NCBI GenBank assembly: GCA_019245755.1
Contig: JAFARC010000082.1
Coordinates: 62,001-126,000, forward strand
Direction: 5' to 3'
DNA: 64,000 nucleotides
Origin: Mycobacteriaceae bacterium
GTDB lineage: Bacteria > Actinomycetota > Actinomycetes > Mycobacteriales > Mycobacteriaceae
Part shown: piece after piece, positions 33,620 to 41,580 of the stretch
How positions within the stretch are numbered: the stretch's first letter is position 1
How the letters are laid out: the number at the start of each line of letters is the position of its first letter
Program-made: the position numbers and the translations under genes
The notes under the pieces: model-generated
Seen by the model: the letters and a program-made list of their open reading frames with translations, nothing else
Database searches by the model: none
What the model was told of the DNA's origin: nothing

Positions 33620-33981
33620 GCGGTGAGATACACCTGCCCATCGGTGACGTCGACCTGGTAGATACGGACCCGCTTGGCCGCATCGGCGACGGTCTGACCG
33701 GTGGTGATGTCGAATTCCCACTGGTGCCAGGGGCACCGCAGGATCCGCCCCTCCCGCACGTAGCGGAGATGACCGGGCGCGTCGGGCGCGAATTCGTTCG
33801 TGCCACCCACAAAACCCGCACACAGCGGCGCGCCCTCGTGCGCGCAGTAATTCGCGATCGCATGCAGTGAACCGCCGATGTTGTACACGCCGACACCGTA
33901 CTTGCCCACCGGGACCAATTTCATGGTCCCCGGCGGAAGATCCTCGACCGCACACACCGGCCGTCGGCGCATCACCGGCAT
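33616..33981 (-). CDS. Rieske-type [2Fe-2S] ferredoxin
   Basis: A 121-residue single-domain Rieske protein, with CAHEGAPLC and, about 30 residues later, CPWHQW giving the Cys/His ligands. Short Rieske ferredoxins shuttle electrons to P450s and ring-hydroxylating oxygenases, of which several are in the window. It is the first gene of a minus-strand operon with two amidohydrolases, a SnoaL protein and the DUF35 protein. Start at 33981; ATG at 33972 is an alternative. Confidence 0.92.
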   Translation of the reverse strand: MPVMRRRPVCAVEDLPPGTMKLVPVGKYGVGVYNIGGSLHAIANYCAHEGAPLCAGFVGGTNEFAPDAPGHLRYVREGRILRCPWHQWEFDITTGQTVADAAKRVRIYQVDVTDGQVYLTA

Positions 33982-34052
33982 TCACCGCCTCATCGCAAAC
34001 CGATTACCGACCAACCAGCGAGCAGGCCGATTGCCACGGCTGTGGCCATTGC

Positions 34053-34084
34053 TTGACCTAGAATACCTAAAATAGTAAAGATAG
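34053..34084 (+). promoter_or_regulatory. Motif A promoter of the P450/alcohol dehydrogenase operon
   Basis: TTGACC at 34053, exactly 17 bp, TAAAGA at 34076. The core CCTAAAATAGTAAAGATAG is shared with the sites at 11.7 and 22.8 kb. It reads toward the P450 GTG at 34166, about 80 bases away. Confidence 0.82.
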
Positions 34085-34165
34085 GACCACAGCGAGGTCG
34101 AAAGAGCGGGGTGATTCGTCGCTGCATTTGCGCGTCGGCCCGGCTCTGCTGCTCTGGAGGCGCGG

Positions 34166-35374
34166 GTGACGATCAGCACCGATCCCGACGAGGGACCGAT
34201 CAGTCTGGACATGTCCGGTGATCCCTACCCGTTTTTCGAATACATGCGCAAGACCGAGCCGGTTTGGCGCGGCACGCTCATGGACCACTCGAACGCCCCT
34301 CCGGAGCTGATACCCGCCGAGGAGTGGACGCTGTTCGACTTCAACAGCGTCTTCCACGCGTTCCGCAACGACGAGGTGTTCAGCTCGCACGGTTACGACC
34401 AGACCATCGGCCTGGTGCTGGGGCCGACGATCCTCGCCATGCACGGCAAGCAGCATCACGACCACCGGAACCTCGTCTCGAAGGCCTTCCGGGCGCACTC
34501 GCTGGAGCGGTGGGAGCCCGAGGTCATCGACCCCATCTGCGACGAGCTGGTCGACGAGATCAAGAACGACGGAGCGGCGGATCTGGTCAGGGCCATCACG
34601 TTCGAATTCCCGACCCGCGTCACGGCCGCGTTGCTCGGGCTGCCGAACGACGACCTGGACCTGTTCCGGCGGTTGTCGTTCGAGCTGATCTCGATCCAGG
34701 TCGACATCGAAGCCGGGCTAAGGGCGTCGCTCGAGCTGCACGACTACTTTCTCCACCAAGTCGAACAGCGCCGCCAACATCTGACCAACGACATCATCGG
34801 CGACCTGGTCGCCGCCGAGATCGACGGCGAAAAGCTCACCGACGACGCAATCATCTCGTTTCTGCGGTTGCTTCTTCCGGCCGGGCTGGAAACCACCTAC
34901 CGGTCCTCGGGCAACCTGCTGTACCTGCTGCTCACCCATCCCGACCAGCTGTATGCGGTGCAGCACGAGCGCTCGCTGATCCCGGCGGCGATCGAGGAAG
35001 CACTGCGTTACGAGACTCCCCTGGTCAGCGTGCCGCGGACAACCACGCGGGCCGTCGAAATGCGCGGCGTCGCCATCCCGGAGGGTGCCACGGTCAACCT
35101 GTGCACGGGCTCGGCCAACCGCGACGAGACGCGGTGGTCGGAGGCCAACGCGTTCGACATCCACCGGCCGCGGCACGCGCACATCGCGTTCGCCGGCGGC
35201 ATCCACAGTTGCCTGGGCATGCACCTGGCCCGGGTCGAGACCCGCGCGATGCTCACCAGCCTGTTCGACCGGGTAACCGATCTGCAGCTGGTTGCCGACG
35301 ACGACACGAAGATCACCGGAATGCCGTTCCGCTCGCCGATCAAACTTCCCGTGACGTTGCGTCCGGTGTCATGA
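34166..35374 (+). CDS. Cytochrome P450
   Basis: A 402-residue P450. The I-helix motif is LLPAGLETTYRS, the K-helix has EEALR, and the heme loop is FAGGIHSCLGMH. It starts at a GTG with TGGAGG six bases upstream. It resembles the P450 at 43.1 kb (LRLLLPAG-ETTYRS, SLIP-AIEEA) more than the one at 22.9 kb. An NDMA-type alcohol dehydrogenase gene follows by 7 bases, so an alcohol made by the P450 could be oxidised next. Confidence 0.95.
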   Translation: MTISTDPDEGPISLDMSGDPYPFFEYMRKTEPVWRGTLMDHSNAPPELIPAEEWTLFDFNSVFHAFRNDEVFSSHGYDQTIGLVLGPTILAMHGKQHHDHRNLVSKAFRAHSLERWEPEVIDPICDELVDEIKNDGAADLVRAITFEFPTRVTAALLGLPNDDLDLFRRLSFELISIQVDIEAGLRASLELHDYFLHQVEQRRQHLTNDIIGDLVAAEIDGEKLTDDAIISFLRLLLPAGLETTYRSSGNLLYLLLTHPDQLYAVQHERSLIPAAIEEALRYETPLVSVPRTTTRAVEMRGVAIPEGATVNLCTGSANRDETRWSEANAFDIHRPRHAHIAFAGGIHSCLGMHLARVETRAMLTSLFDRVTDLQLVADDDTKITGMPFRSPIKLPVTLRPVS

Positions 35375-35381
35375 TCGGCTC

Positions 35382-36539
35382 ATGAGGAGCCGCGCGGCCA
35401 TCCTGCACGACGTCGGCGGCCCGTGGTCGGTCGAGGAGTTCGAACTGGATCCCCCGCGGTCCGGAGAGGTCCTCGTCCAGATGGCGGCGGCGGGACTGTG
35501 CCACTCCGACGACCACGTCCTGAAGGGCGACATGTCCGCGCCGAACGACGTGCTGCGATCCCTCGGCCTGCCAACGATGTTCCCGCTGATCGGCGGGCAC
35601 GAAGGTGCAGGCATCGTTGCGCAAGTCGGCGACGACGTGACGGATTTCGCGTCCGGTGACCACGTCGTGATGTCGTTCATATCGGTCTGCGGCCGGTGCC
35701 GCTGGTGCGCATCCGGCATGGAATACCTGTGCGACAACGGCGGACAGGTCCTGACTCCGGGGATGCCGACCGACGGGACGTTTCGCCACCACACCGCCGG
35801 CCGCAAGCCGCTGGGTCACATCTCCAAGATCGGTGCCTTCGCCGAACACACCGTGGTGTCGGCGAATTCGCTCGTCAAGATCGAGCCGCACCTGCCCCTG
35901 GTCGCCAGCGCCCTGTTGTCGTGCGCGATCCCGACCGGATACGGATCGGCCGTCAACCGGGCCGGGGTGCGCGGCGGCGACACCATGGTGGTCATCGGCG
36001 CCGGCGGAATCGGGACCGCCGCTATCCAGGGCGCCCGCATCAACGGCGCGGCACAGATCATCGCGGTGGATCCGGTCGAGTTCAAGCAGAAGGCCGCGCT
36101 GCGCTTCGGCGCCACTCACAGCGTCGCCGGTGCGGCCGAGGCCACGGAGTTGGTCCGGGAGCTGACCTATGGCGTGATGGCCGACAGCGTCGTCGTCGCA
36201 CCCTCGCTGATCTCCAGCGACGACGTCCACGCGGCGGTCAAGCTGACCCGCAAGGGCGGAACGTGCGTGCTCACCGGGATGACACCGCAGACAACGCGAT
36301 CGGTCAAGATCGCACTGCAGGATTTCATCCTGTGGAACAAGAACCTGCTCGGCACCGTGTTCGGGTCATGCAACCCCAGGGCCGACATACCGCGGTTCGC
36401 CCGCATGTACGACGCCGGCCAGCTGCTGCTCGACGAGATGATCACCCAACGCTACCGGCTGGACGACGTCAACCAGGCCTACCGCGACCTGCTGAACGGC
36501 GAAATCATCCGCGGTGTCATCGACTTCGGGCTCGGCTGA
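35382..36539 (+). CDS. Zinc alcohol dehydrogenase, NDMA-dependent type
   Basis: A 385-residue medium-chain dehydrogenase. The catalytic-zinc residues are in GLCHSD and GGHEGAG, the structural zinc Cys in CGRCRWCASGMEYLC, and the NAD motif is VIGAGGIGTAAIQGA. The N terminus (AAILHDVGGPWSVEEFELDPPRSGEV) fits the NDMA-dependent actinobacterial group linked to mycofactocin, where NADH is not freely released. It is 7 bases from the P450 and probably oxidises its product. Confidence 0.94.
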   Translation: MRSRAAILHDVGGPWSVEEFELDPPRSGEVLVQMAAAGLCHSDDHVLKGDMSAPNDVLRSLGLPTMFPLIGGHEGAGIVAQVGDDVTDFASGDHVVMSFISVCGRCRWCASGMEYLCDNGGQVLTPGMPTDGTFRHHTAGRKPLGHISKIGAFAEHTVVSANSLVKIEPHLPLVASALLSCAIPTGYGSAVNRAGVRGGDTMVVIGAGGIGTAAIQGARINGAAQIIAVDPVEFKQKAALRFGATHSVAGAAEATELVRELTYGVMADSVVVAPSLISSDDVHAAVKLTRKGGTCVLTGMTPQTTRSVKIALQDFILWNKNLLGTVFGSCNPRADIPRFARMYDAGQLLLDEMITQRYRLDDVNQAYRDLLNGEIIRGVIDFGLG

Positions 36540-36545
36540 GTTGAG

Positions 36546-37610
36546 TCAATCGAGGCCGTAAAAGCGCTGCGCGTTCGACGCGCCGATCTTTTCTCGGGTC
36601 TGCTCGCTGATGTCGCGGCGGGTACGCAGATGCTTTGTGCTCTCGGGCCACTCGCCGTCCCAGTGCGGATAGTCGCTGGCGAACATGATGAAGTCGGCAC
36701 CGAGCACGTCGATGACCCCGGGCAGGATCGGCTCCTCCGGCTCGCAGGTTGTCCAGATGTTGCCGGCTTGCAGGTATTCCACCGGATCGCGTCGCCAACC
36801 GCGTTCGATCCAGTTGCCGCGTTTCTCGAAATGCTCATGCAGTCGGTCGATGAAGAAGGGAACCCAGCCGACGCCGGCCTCGAGGAAGGCGACTTTCAGT
36901 GCGGGGTGTCTGTCGAAGACACCGCCCGAGACCAGCGCGGTCATCGCGGTCATCTGGTCGAACGGGAAGCTGATGCAGTGGACCTGAATGTAGTTGGTGA
37001 AGCGGTCCACGCCGATCTTGGGCAGGTGCATGCCCGGCGCGCCGTGAATTCCGAGCGGCATCTCCGATTCGACCGCGGCCGCGTAGAAGGGGTCGAGGTC
37101 GGGGTGATCGAGGTTGCGGGCCTTGAGTGCCGGCGGGATGTGGGTCGCCACCAGGCCTAGGCCCTTCGCCTCGCGCATGATGTCGATCGCGACGTCGCCG
37201 TGCTCGATCGGGGTCACGGCGACGCCGCGTAGCCGGCCACCGGCCGGGCGGCAATAGTCGGCGATCCACTCGTTGTAGAGGCGGGCGAAACCGGCCGCGA
37301 ATTCGGGATCCTCGAGGGTGGGGGTGGCCAGCCCGAGGCTGGGATAAAGGACCATCGTGTCGATCTGATCGCGATCCGCGTCGCCAAGCACGCCTTCGGC
37401 GGACGCCAGGTTTATGCCCGGCGCGGTGCTCAGCCCGTGCTCAGTCGGGCAGCCGGCACCCGGGCCGCTGGACTCGGGATAGTTGCGCCCCTCGATCACC
37501 AGGCCGGGCGCATCGGTACGCGGGCTGATGTGCCGCGGCCAGCGCTGCATCGCCTCAACCGCGAAGGACGCTGCCTCCGCGACATGCCCGTCGGCGTCGA
37601 TGATTCGCAT
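36546..37610 (-). CDS. Amidohydrolase-2 family hydrolase
   Basis: A 354-residue TIM-barrel hydrolase. Metal-site segments are IIDADGHVAE at the very start, LGIHGAPGM and ASDYPHWDGEWP, all of which keep the expected His and Asp. It is the fourth paralogue, closer to the 1.8 kb gene in the DYPH-W-ES block. The ATG at 37610 (MRIIDADG) is chosen; the ORF to 38048 is an artefact over the VOC gene. It is convergent with the dehydrogenase gene, stops 6 bases apart. Confidence 0.9.
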   Translation of the reverse strand: MRIIDADGHVAEAASFAVEAMQRWPRHISPRTDAPGLVIEGRNYPESSGPGAGCPTEHGLSTAPGINLASAEGVLGDADRDQIDTMVLYPSLGLATPTLEDPEFAAGFARLYNEWIADYCRPAGGRLRGVAVTPIEHGDVAIDIMREAKGLGLVATHIPPALKARNLDHPDLDPFYAAAVESEMPLGIHGAPGMHLPKIGVDRFTNYIQVHCISFPFDQMTAMTALVSGGVFDRHPALKVAFLEAGVGWVPFFIDRLHEHFEKRGNWIERGWRRDPVEYLQAGNIWTTCEPEEPILPGVIDVLGADFIMFASDYPHWDGEWPESTKHLRTRRDISEQTREKIGASNAQRFYGLD

Positions 37611-37630
37611 ACGTCCCTCCACAACCTCGA

Positions 37631-38074
37631 CTACAACTGCGCCATCGGACGATTCAGCAATTCGACGGTCACCCCGTCGGGGTCGACGACCGTGGCGGTG
37701 AGCTGTCCGCCGGGTCCGGTCAGCACCCGCGGCGCCCCGCCCAGCCCGAGGGCGGCGAGGCGATCCAGCGCCGCACGCACCGGCGTTTGGAACGACAGCA
37801 AAAACACCCCGCGGGCAGGCGTTCCCGTGCCTATCGGGTCGTCGGCGAACCCTGCGCCACCCAAATCCAGGAGTTCCAGCATTCCGGCGTCGCGGCTGGT
37901 GCCCGAACCGAGGAAGACGGCTCGGACCCGGCTCGTACGCCGGCCCAGCAGCGGCTCCAGATCGGCATCCACCGTGAAGTCGGCGAGAACCGTCAAGCCG
38001 ATCCCATCGCGGTAAAACCGCAGCGACGAGTCGAAATCCGCGGCGCACAGACCGGCGTGATGCAGCGGAATCAT
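37631..38074 (-). CDS. VOC superfamily (glyoxalase-like) protein
   Basis: A 147-residue protein with two beta-alpha-beta-beta-beta modules of the VOC fold: LHHAGLCAADFDSSLRFYRDGIGL, then ARGVFLLSFQTPV and TATVVDPDGVTVELLNRP. His and Glu at the ends could be metal ligands (HHAGL, VTVELL). Members are extradiol dioxygenases, epimerases or glyoxalases, so it may act on a CoA epimer or ring-cleavage product. It lies 20 bases upstream of the amidohydrolase and its ATG overlaps the stop of an upstream SDR pseudogene by four bases. Confidence 0.82.
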   Translation of the reverse strand: MIPLHHAGLCAADFDSSLRFYRDGIGLTVLADFTVDADLEPLLGRRTSRVRAVFLGSGTSRDAGMLELLDLGGAGFADDPIGTGTPARGVFLLSFQTPVRAALDRLAALGLGGAPRVLTGPGGQLTATVVDPDGVTVELLNRPMAQL

Positions 38075-38440
38075 GTCGGTGTGCGCGGAGTCGGCCGGTG
38101 CCCGGTGGATGCGGCAGTGAGGCGCTGCACCTGTCCGTACGCGTCGATCGGGCGGTGCCGTGCCAGGCCGCCGTCGGCGGGCTCGCCCAGCCGACCGAGC
38201 GCGGTGCGCTCGCTGAGGCCGTCCACCCAGCCCGGTAATCGCCCCGGTTCGGCGAGCATGGGTGTCCGGGTCACCCCGGGCCCACGGCGTTGACCCGGAT
38301 CCCGTAGCGGCCCCACTCGACGGCCGCCACCTTCGACCCACCGACTCCCGCATCGACGATCGCCTGTGCGCCGGCCCGCAGTGTCAACCAGGTGCCGGTC
38401 AGATTGACCCACCTCGACTCGACTCCATCCGCCCCCAGCA
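38071..38440 (-). pseudogene. SDR oxidoreductase pseudogene with frameshift and internal deletion
   Basis: On the minus strand WVNLTGTWLTLRAGAQAIVDAG is followed directly by KVAAVEWGRYGIRVNAVGPG, so the segment with the active-site Ser and Tyr is missing. After that a one-base shift is needed to continue with VTRTPMLAEPGRLPGW and GRLGEPAD, typical SDR C-terminal text. The remaining frame runs to a stop overlapping the VOC start by four bases. The gene is clearly broken. Confidence 0.82.
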
Positions 38441-38511
38441 CTCGCTAACCACCAATTTTAACGATGTTAGTATCCGGTGCGCCGGGAAACGGAGGGGCGG
38501 GTGCGGCAAGC

Positions 38512-40086
38512 GTGACCGAGACCATCCAGCAGCTGCTGCGGGAACTCGCAATCATGGACACCGTCGCGGTCAAGTACGGCGATCAGCGCTGGACCTGGCG
38601 CGAGCACCTACGAGGCGCGTCGGCTCGTGCCGCCGCCCTGCTCGCGGTCGCCGACCCGGGCCGGCCGGCACACGTGGGCGTCCTGCTGGGAAACACCCCG
38701 GAGTTCCTGTACCAGCTGTCCGCCGCGGGGCTGGGCGGGTATGTGCTCTGCGGGTTGAACACCACGCGCCGGGGAGAGGGCCTGTTGTCGGACATCAGGC
38801 GGGCCGACTGCCAGATCGTCGTCACCGATGCCGAACATCGAGGTCTACTCAAAGGTCTTGAGCTAGAAAACATCCGGGTGATCGACTCGTCGGGTGGCGA
38901 GTGGACGCGCCTCATCGAGGGGGCCGGCACATTGACGCCGTACCGCGAAGTCGAGCCGATGGACACGTTCATGCTGATCTTCACGTCGGGAACGAGCGGC
39001 GACCCCAAGGCCGTGCGGGTGTCCCATTTCATGGTGTTGATGTCGGGACGAAACCTGGTGCAGCGCTTCGCGGTGACCGCCGATGACACCTGCTACCTCG
39101 CTATGCCGCTGTTTCATTCCAACGCGCTGGTCGCCGGATGGGGGGTGGCGGTGGCAACCGGCGCCGCGATGGCGCCGGCGAAGTTCTCCGCCTCCGGGTT
39201 TCTCGCCGACATCCGCCGATACGGCGCCACCTACATGAACTATGTGGGCAAGCCGCTGGCCTATATCCTGGCCACGCCGGAACGACCCGACGACGCCGAC
39301 AACCCTCTTCGGGTGGCGTTCGGGAACGAGGCCAGCGATCGCGACATCGAGGAGTTCGGGCGCCGCTTCGACGCGGTGGTCTGGGACGGCTTCGGCTCCA
39401 CCGAGAACGCCGTGATCATCACCCGTGAAGCCGGGACACCGAAAGGCTCGCTCGGCAAGGGCTTTCCGGGCGTCGCCGTGTACAACCAGGAGACGATCAC
39501 GGAGTGCCCGCCGGCCCGTTTCGACGCCGCCGGTGCGCTGGTCAACGCCGACGAAGCGGTCGGCGAGCTCGTCAACACATCCGGATACGGCTTTTTCAGC
39601 GGCTACTACTCAGACGACGAGGCGACTGCCGAGCGCATGCGGCACGGCATGTACTGGTCGGGTGATCTGGCGTATCGCGACGCCGACGGCTGGATCTACC
39701 TGGCCGGCCGTACCAGCGACTGGATGCGCGTCGACGGCGAGAACATCGCGGCGGCCCCGATCGAGAGGATCCTGGTCCGGCTTGGGGAGATCAGCAGGGT
39801 CGCCGTCTACGCGGTGCCCGACGAGAACGTGGGCGATCAGATCATGGCCGCGCTCGTCTTGAGGGATGGATCGCGGCTCACTCCGCACGGATTCGAGGCG
39901 TTTTTGGCCGCGCAACCCGACCTGTCACCGAAGGCATGGCCGCGGTACGTGCGTATCGCCGCCGACCTGCCGACCACCGCAACGCACAAGGTCCTCAAGC
40001 GCCAGCTGGCCGCACAAGGACCTACTGCCGGCTCCGGCGAGCTGTGGGTGCGCGAACCGCGGGGTACGCGGTACGTCGTCAGTTGA
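38512..40086 (+). CDS. Acyl-CoA synthetase, FadD17-like
   Basis: A 524-residue ligase. Motifs: FMLIFTSGTSGDPKAVRVSH, MPLFHSNALVAGW, FGNEASDRDIEEF, WDGFGSTENAVII, SGDLAYRDADGWIYLAGR, and WMRVDGENIAAAPIE. The combination, with MPLFHSNA and SGDLAYRDADG, closely resembles mycobacterial FadD17, which activates a steroid side-chain-type acid. The GTG at 38512 starts the usual N terminus (VTETIQQLLREL); the ORF start at 38464 falls in the AT-rich promoter region. The DoxX-like gene follows by 43 bases. Confidence 0.92.
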   Translation: MTETIQQLLRELAIMDTVAVKYGDQRWTWREHLRGASARAAALLAVADPGRPAHVGVLLGNTPEFLYQLSAAGLGGYVLCGLNTTRRGEGLLSDIRRADCQIVVTDAEHRGLLKGLELENIRVIDSSGGEWTRLIEGAGTLTPYREVEPMDTFMLIFTSGTSGDPKAVRVSHFMVLMSGRNLVQRFAVTADDTCYLAMPLFHSNALVAGWGVAVATGAAMAPAKFSASGFLADIRRYGATYMNYVGKPLAYILATPERPDDADNPLRVAFGNEASDRDIEEFGRRFDAVVWDGFGSTENAVIITREAGTPKGSLGKGFPGVAVYNQETITECPPARFDAAGALVNADEAVGELVNTSGYGFFSGYYSDDEATAERMRHGMYWSGDLAYRDADGWIYLAGRTSDWMRVDGENIAAAPIERILVRLGEISRVAVYAVPDENVGDQIMAALVLRDGSRLTPHGFEAFLAAQPDLSPKAWPRYVRIAADLPTTATHKVLKRQLAAQGPTAGSGELWVREPRGTRYVVS

Positions 40087-40128
40087 TTGGGCTGTCACTT
40101 TCCGTGCGGCTGCGTCGTCCTTGGCTTC

Positions 40129-40518
40129 ATGACAACCGCCTATTTCACCGTAACCCTGATCGCCGTGGTCGCCGACGGGTTCTCCGGCATCGCGGCGCTG
40201 GCACACTTCAAGCCGATCCTGGCGGGTATGGAACGGGCCGGCGTGCCGCTGTCCTGGCTGACGTTTCCCATCGGAACGCTCAAGACCGCCGGTGCGCTCG
40301 GCCTCGCGGCCGGTCTGGCGTTGCGCCCGGTCGGCGTGGCGGCGGCGATCGGGCTGGTGCTGTTTTTCGTCTGCGCGGTGTACACGCATGTGCGGGCCAG
40401 CGACTACGGCGCGCAGTTCTATCTGGCAAATGGGTTCTTGGTGCTGAACGTCGCTGTGCTGGTGGTTTCGCTGGGCGATATGGGTGTCGATGCGACGACA
40501 CTGAACTGGCTGAGATGA
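40129..40518 (+). CDS. DoxX-like membrane protein
   Basis: A 129-residue protein with four hydrophobic helices (YFTVTLIAVVADGFSGIAAL, LKTAGALGLAAGLALR, GVAAAIGLVLFFVCAVYTHV, NGFLVLNVAVLVVSL). The length, four helices and the HFKPILAGMERAGVP segment match small DoxX family proteins, whose roles include redox-linked membrane functions. It is 43 bases behind the FadD17-like gene on the same strand. No specific substrate is known. Confidence 0.85.
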   Translation: MTTAYFTVTLIAVVADGFSGIAALAHFKPILAGMERAGVPLSWLTFPIGTLKTAGALGLAAGLALRPVGVAAAIGLVLFFVCAVYTHVRASDYGAQFYLANGFLVLNVAVLVVSLGDMGVDATTLNWLR

Positions 40519-40550
40519 CGCGCAGTCCTTTCGCGAAAGTTCAGAGTCTC

Positions 40551-40579
40551 ACGCTATCAGAGAACATATATTTGGTCCG
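40551..40579 (-). promoter_or_regulatory. Motif B site, orphan copy
   Basis: The core GAACATATATTTGGTC lies at 40562-40577 (reverse of GACCAAATATATGTTC). On the minus strand the layout CGGACC, 17 bp, TAGCGT is complete. No gene begins downstream in that direction; the DoxX gene ends here, so it may be a relic or drive an RNA. A short ORF begins to its right on the other strand. Confidence 0.6.
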
Positions 40580-40602
40580 GAAAGTCGCAGCTTCCCAGGA
40601 CG

Positions 40603-40713
40603 GTGTCGCTCCGCAAATCGGCGCACCGGATCACCGCCAATGAACTGAGCGTGTCCCTGGTGGTGCACCTCGATGCTCCCCTGGAGCCAGTGCGGGCGCA
40701 CTTGGCGGCGTAG
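40603..40713 (+). CDS. Possible 36-residue peptide or gene remnant
   Basis: A GTG start is followed by SLRKSAHRITANELSVSL and VVHLDAPLEPVRAHLAA, then a stop, between the orphan motif B site and the acyltransferase gene. There is no clear ribosome site and nothing recognisable in it. It could be the decayed end of a gene. Listed because nothing else explains these bases. Confidence 0.25.
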   Translation: MSLRKSAHRITANELSVSLVVHLDAPLEPVRAHLAA

Positions 40714-40718
40714 CGCGG

Positions 40719-41525
40719 TCATCCCAGAACAGGCAACCGGCGCTTGCGGGCCAGGGAGTTGAGCGCCGACTGCATCAACGACCGCACCCGGGCATCGACT
40801 GTGTCAACATCGGGGTCAGGGCCGAATTCAGCGTAAAGGTCGATCGGTTTGAGGACCTCGGTGACGATCTTGGTGGGCAGGGGGATGTTGACAGGCAGCA
40901 CTGCGCTGAGGCCGAACGGGAATCCCACGGTGAGCGGCAGGATGTCCGAGCGCAGACGCCGCAGGCCCAGCTTGTTCGCCAGCCAGGTCCCGCGGGTCAG
41001 GAAAAGCTGGCTTTCTTGCCCGCCGATCGAGACGCTCGGCACGAGCGGAACAGCGGCTTGAAGGGCGGTCCTGACGTACCCGGTGCGACCTTTGAAGTCG
41101 ACGACGTTTTGGGTCAGCGTCGGACGGTAAGAGTCATAGACGCCGCCCGGGAACACCAGCACAACTCCTCCGGAACGCAGCGCCTGTGCGGCGTTGTCGG
41201 GCCCGGCATGGATGACGCCAATGCCGGTAAGCCATCGTGCGAGCGGGCCGACGAACAGCGCGTCGTGGCCGAGCGTATACAGGGGACGGTCGAAGCCGAA
41301 CGCGTCGTAGAAGGCGGCGGCGAACAGCAGCACATCGACGGTAAGCATCCCGCCTGAGTGGTTGGACACCACTAGCGCGCCGCCCGAGGATGGGAACGAC
41401 TCGAGGCCCTGCACCTCGGCGCGAAACCAGCGCCGGGCCAGTGGTCCTGCCGTGTTGATCATCTTCTGGGTGAGCCCGGGGTCCCACGTGACGATCTCCG
41501 GGCCCGCGTTGCCATGGGTGCTCAA
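40719..41525 (-). CDS. Phospholipid/glycerol acyltransferase (PlsC-like)
   Basis: A 268-residue LPLAT-family acyltransferase. The His motif is VVSNHSGGMLTVD, where the Asp lies further from the His than in the usual HX4D; this spacing resembles the MGAT-like branch. GGVVLVFPGGVYDSYRP matches the FPEG block, and LVPSVSIGG follows. It is probably membrane-associated and acylates glycerol, a phospholipid or a related alcohol. It lies 55 bases downstream of the P450 gene, probably co-transcribed. Confidence 0.88.
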   Translation of the reverse strand: MSTHGNAGPEIVTWDPGLTQKMINTAGPLARRWFRAEVQGLESFPSSGGALVVSNHSGGMLTVDVLLFAAAFYDAFGFDRPLYTLGHDALFVGPLARWLTGIGVIHAGPDNAAQALRSGGVVLVFPGGVYDSYRPTLTQNVVDFKGRTGYVRTALQAAVPLVPSVSIGGQESQLFLTRGTWLANKLGLRRLRSDILPLTVGFPFGLSAVLPVNIPLPTKIVTEVLKPIDLYAEFGPDPDVDTVDARVRSLMQSALNSLARKRRLPVLG

Positions 41526-41580
41526 CGCTGTTCCGGTCTGTGCCGATTAGTCATCCGCATCAGCGCGCGCATCCTGACGC

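Noticed and set aside
38446-38475. A further motif A copy before the FadD17-like gene
   Set aside because: The AT-rich stretch resembles the core only loosely and no -35 box lies 17 bp away.
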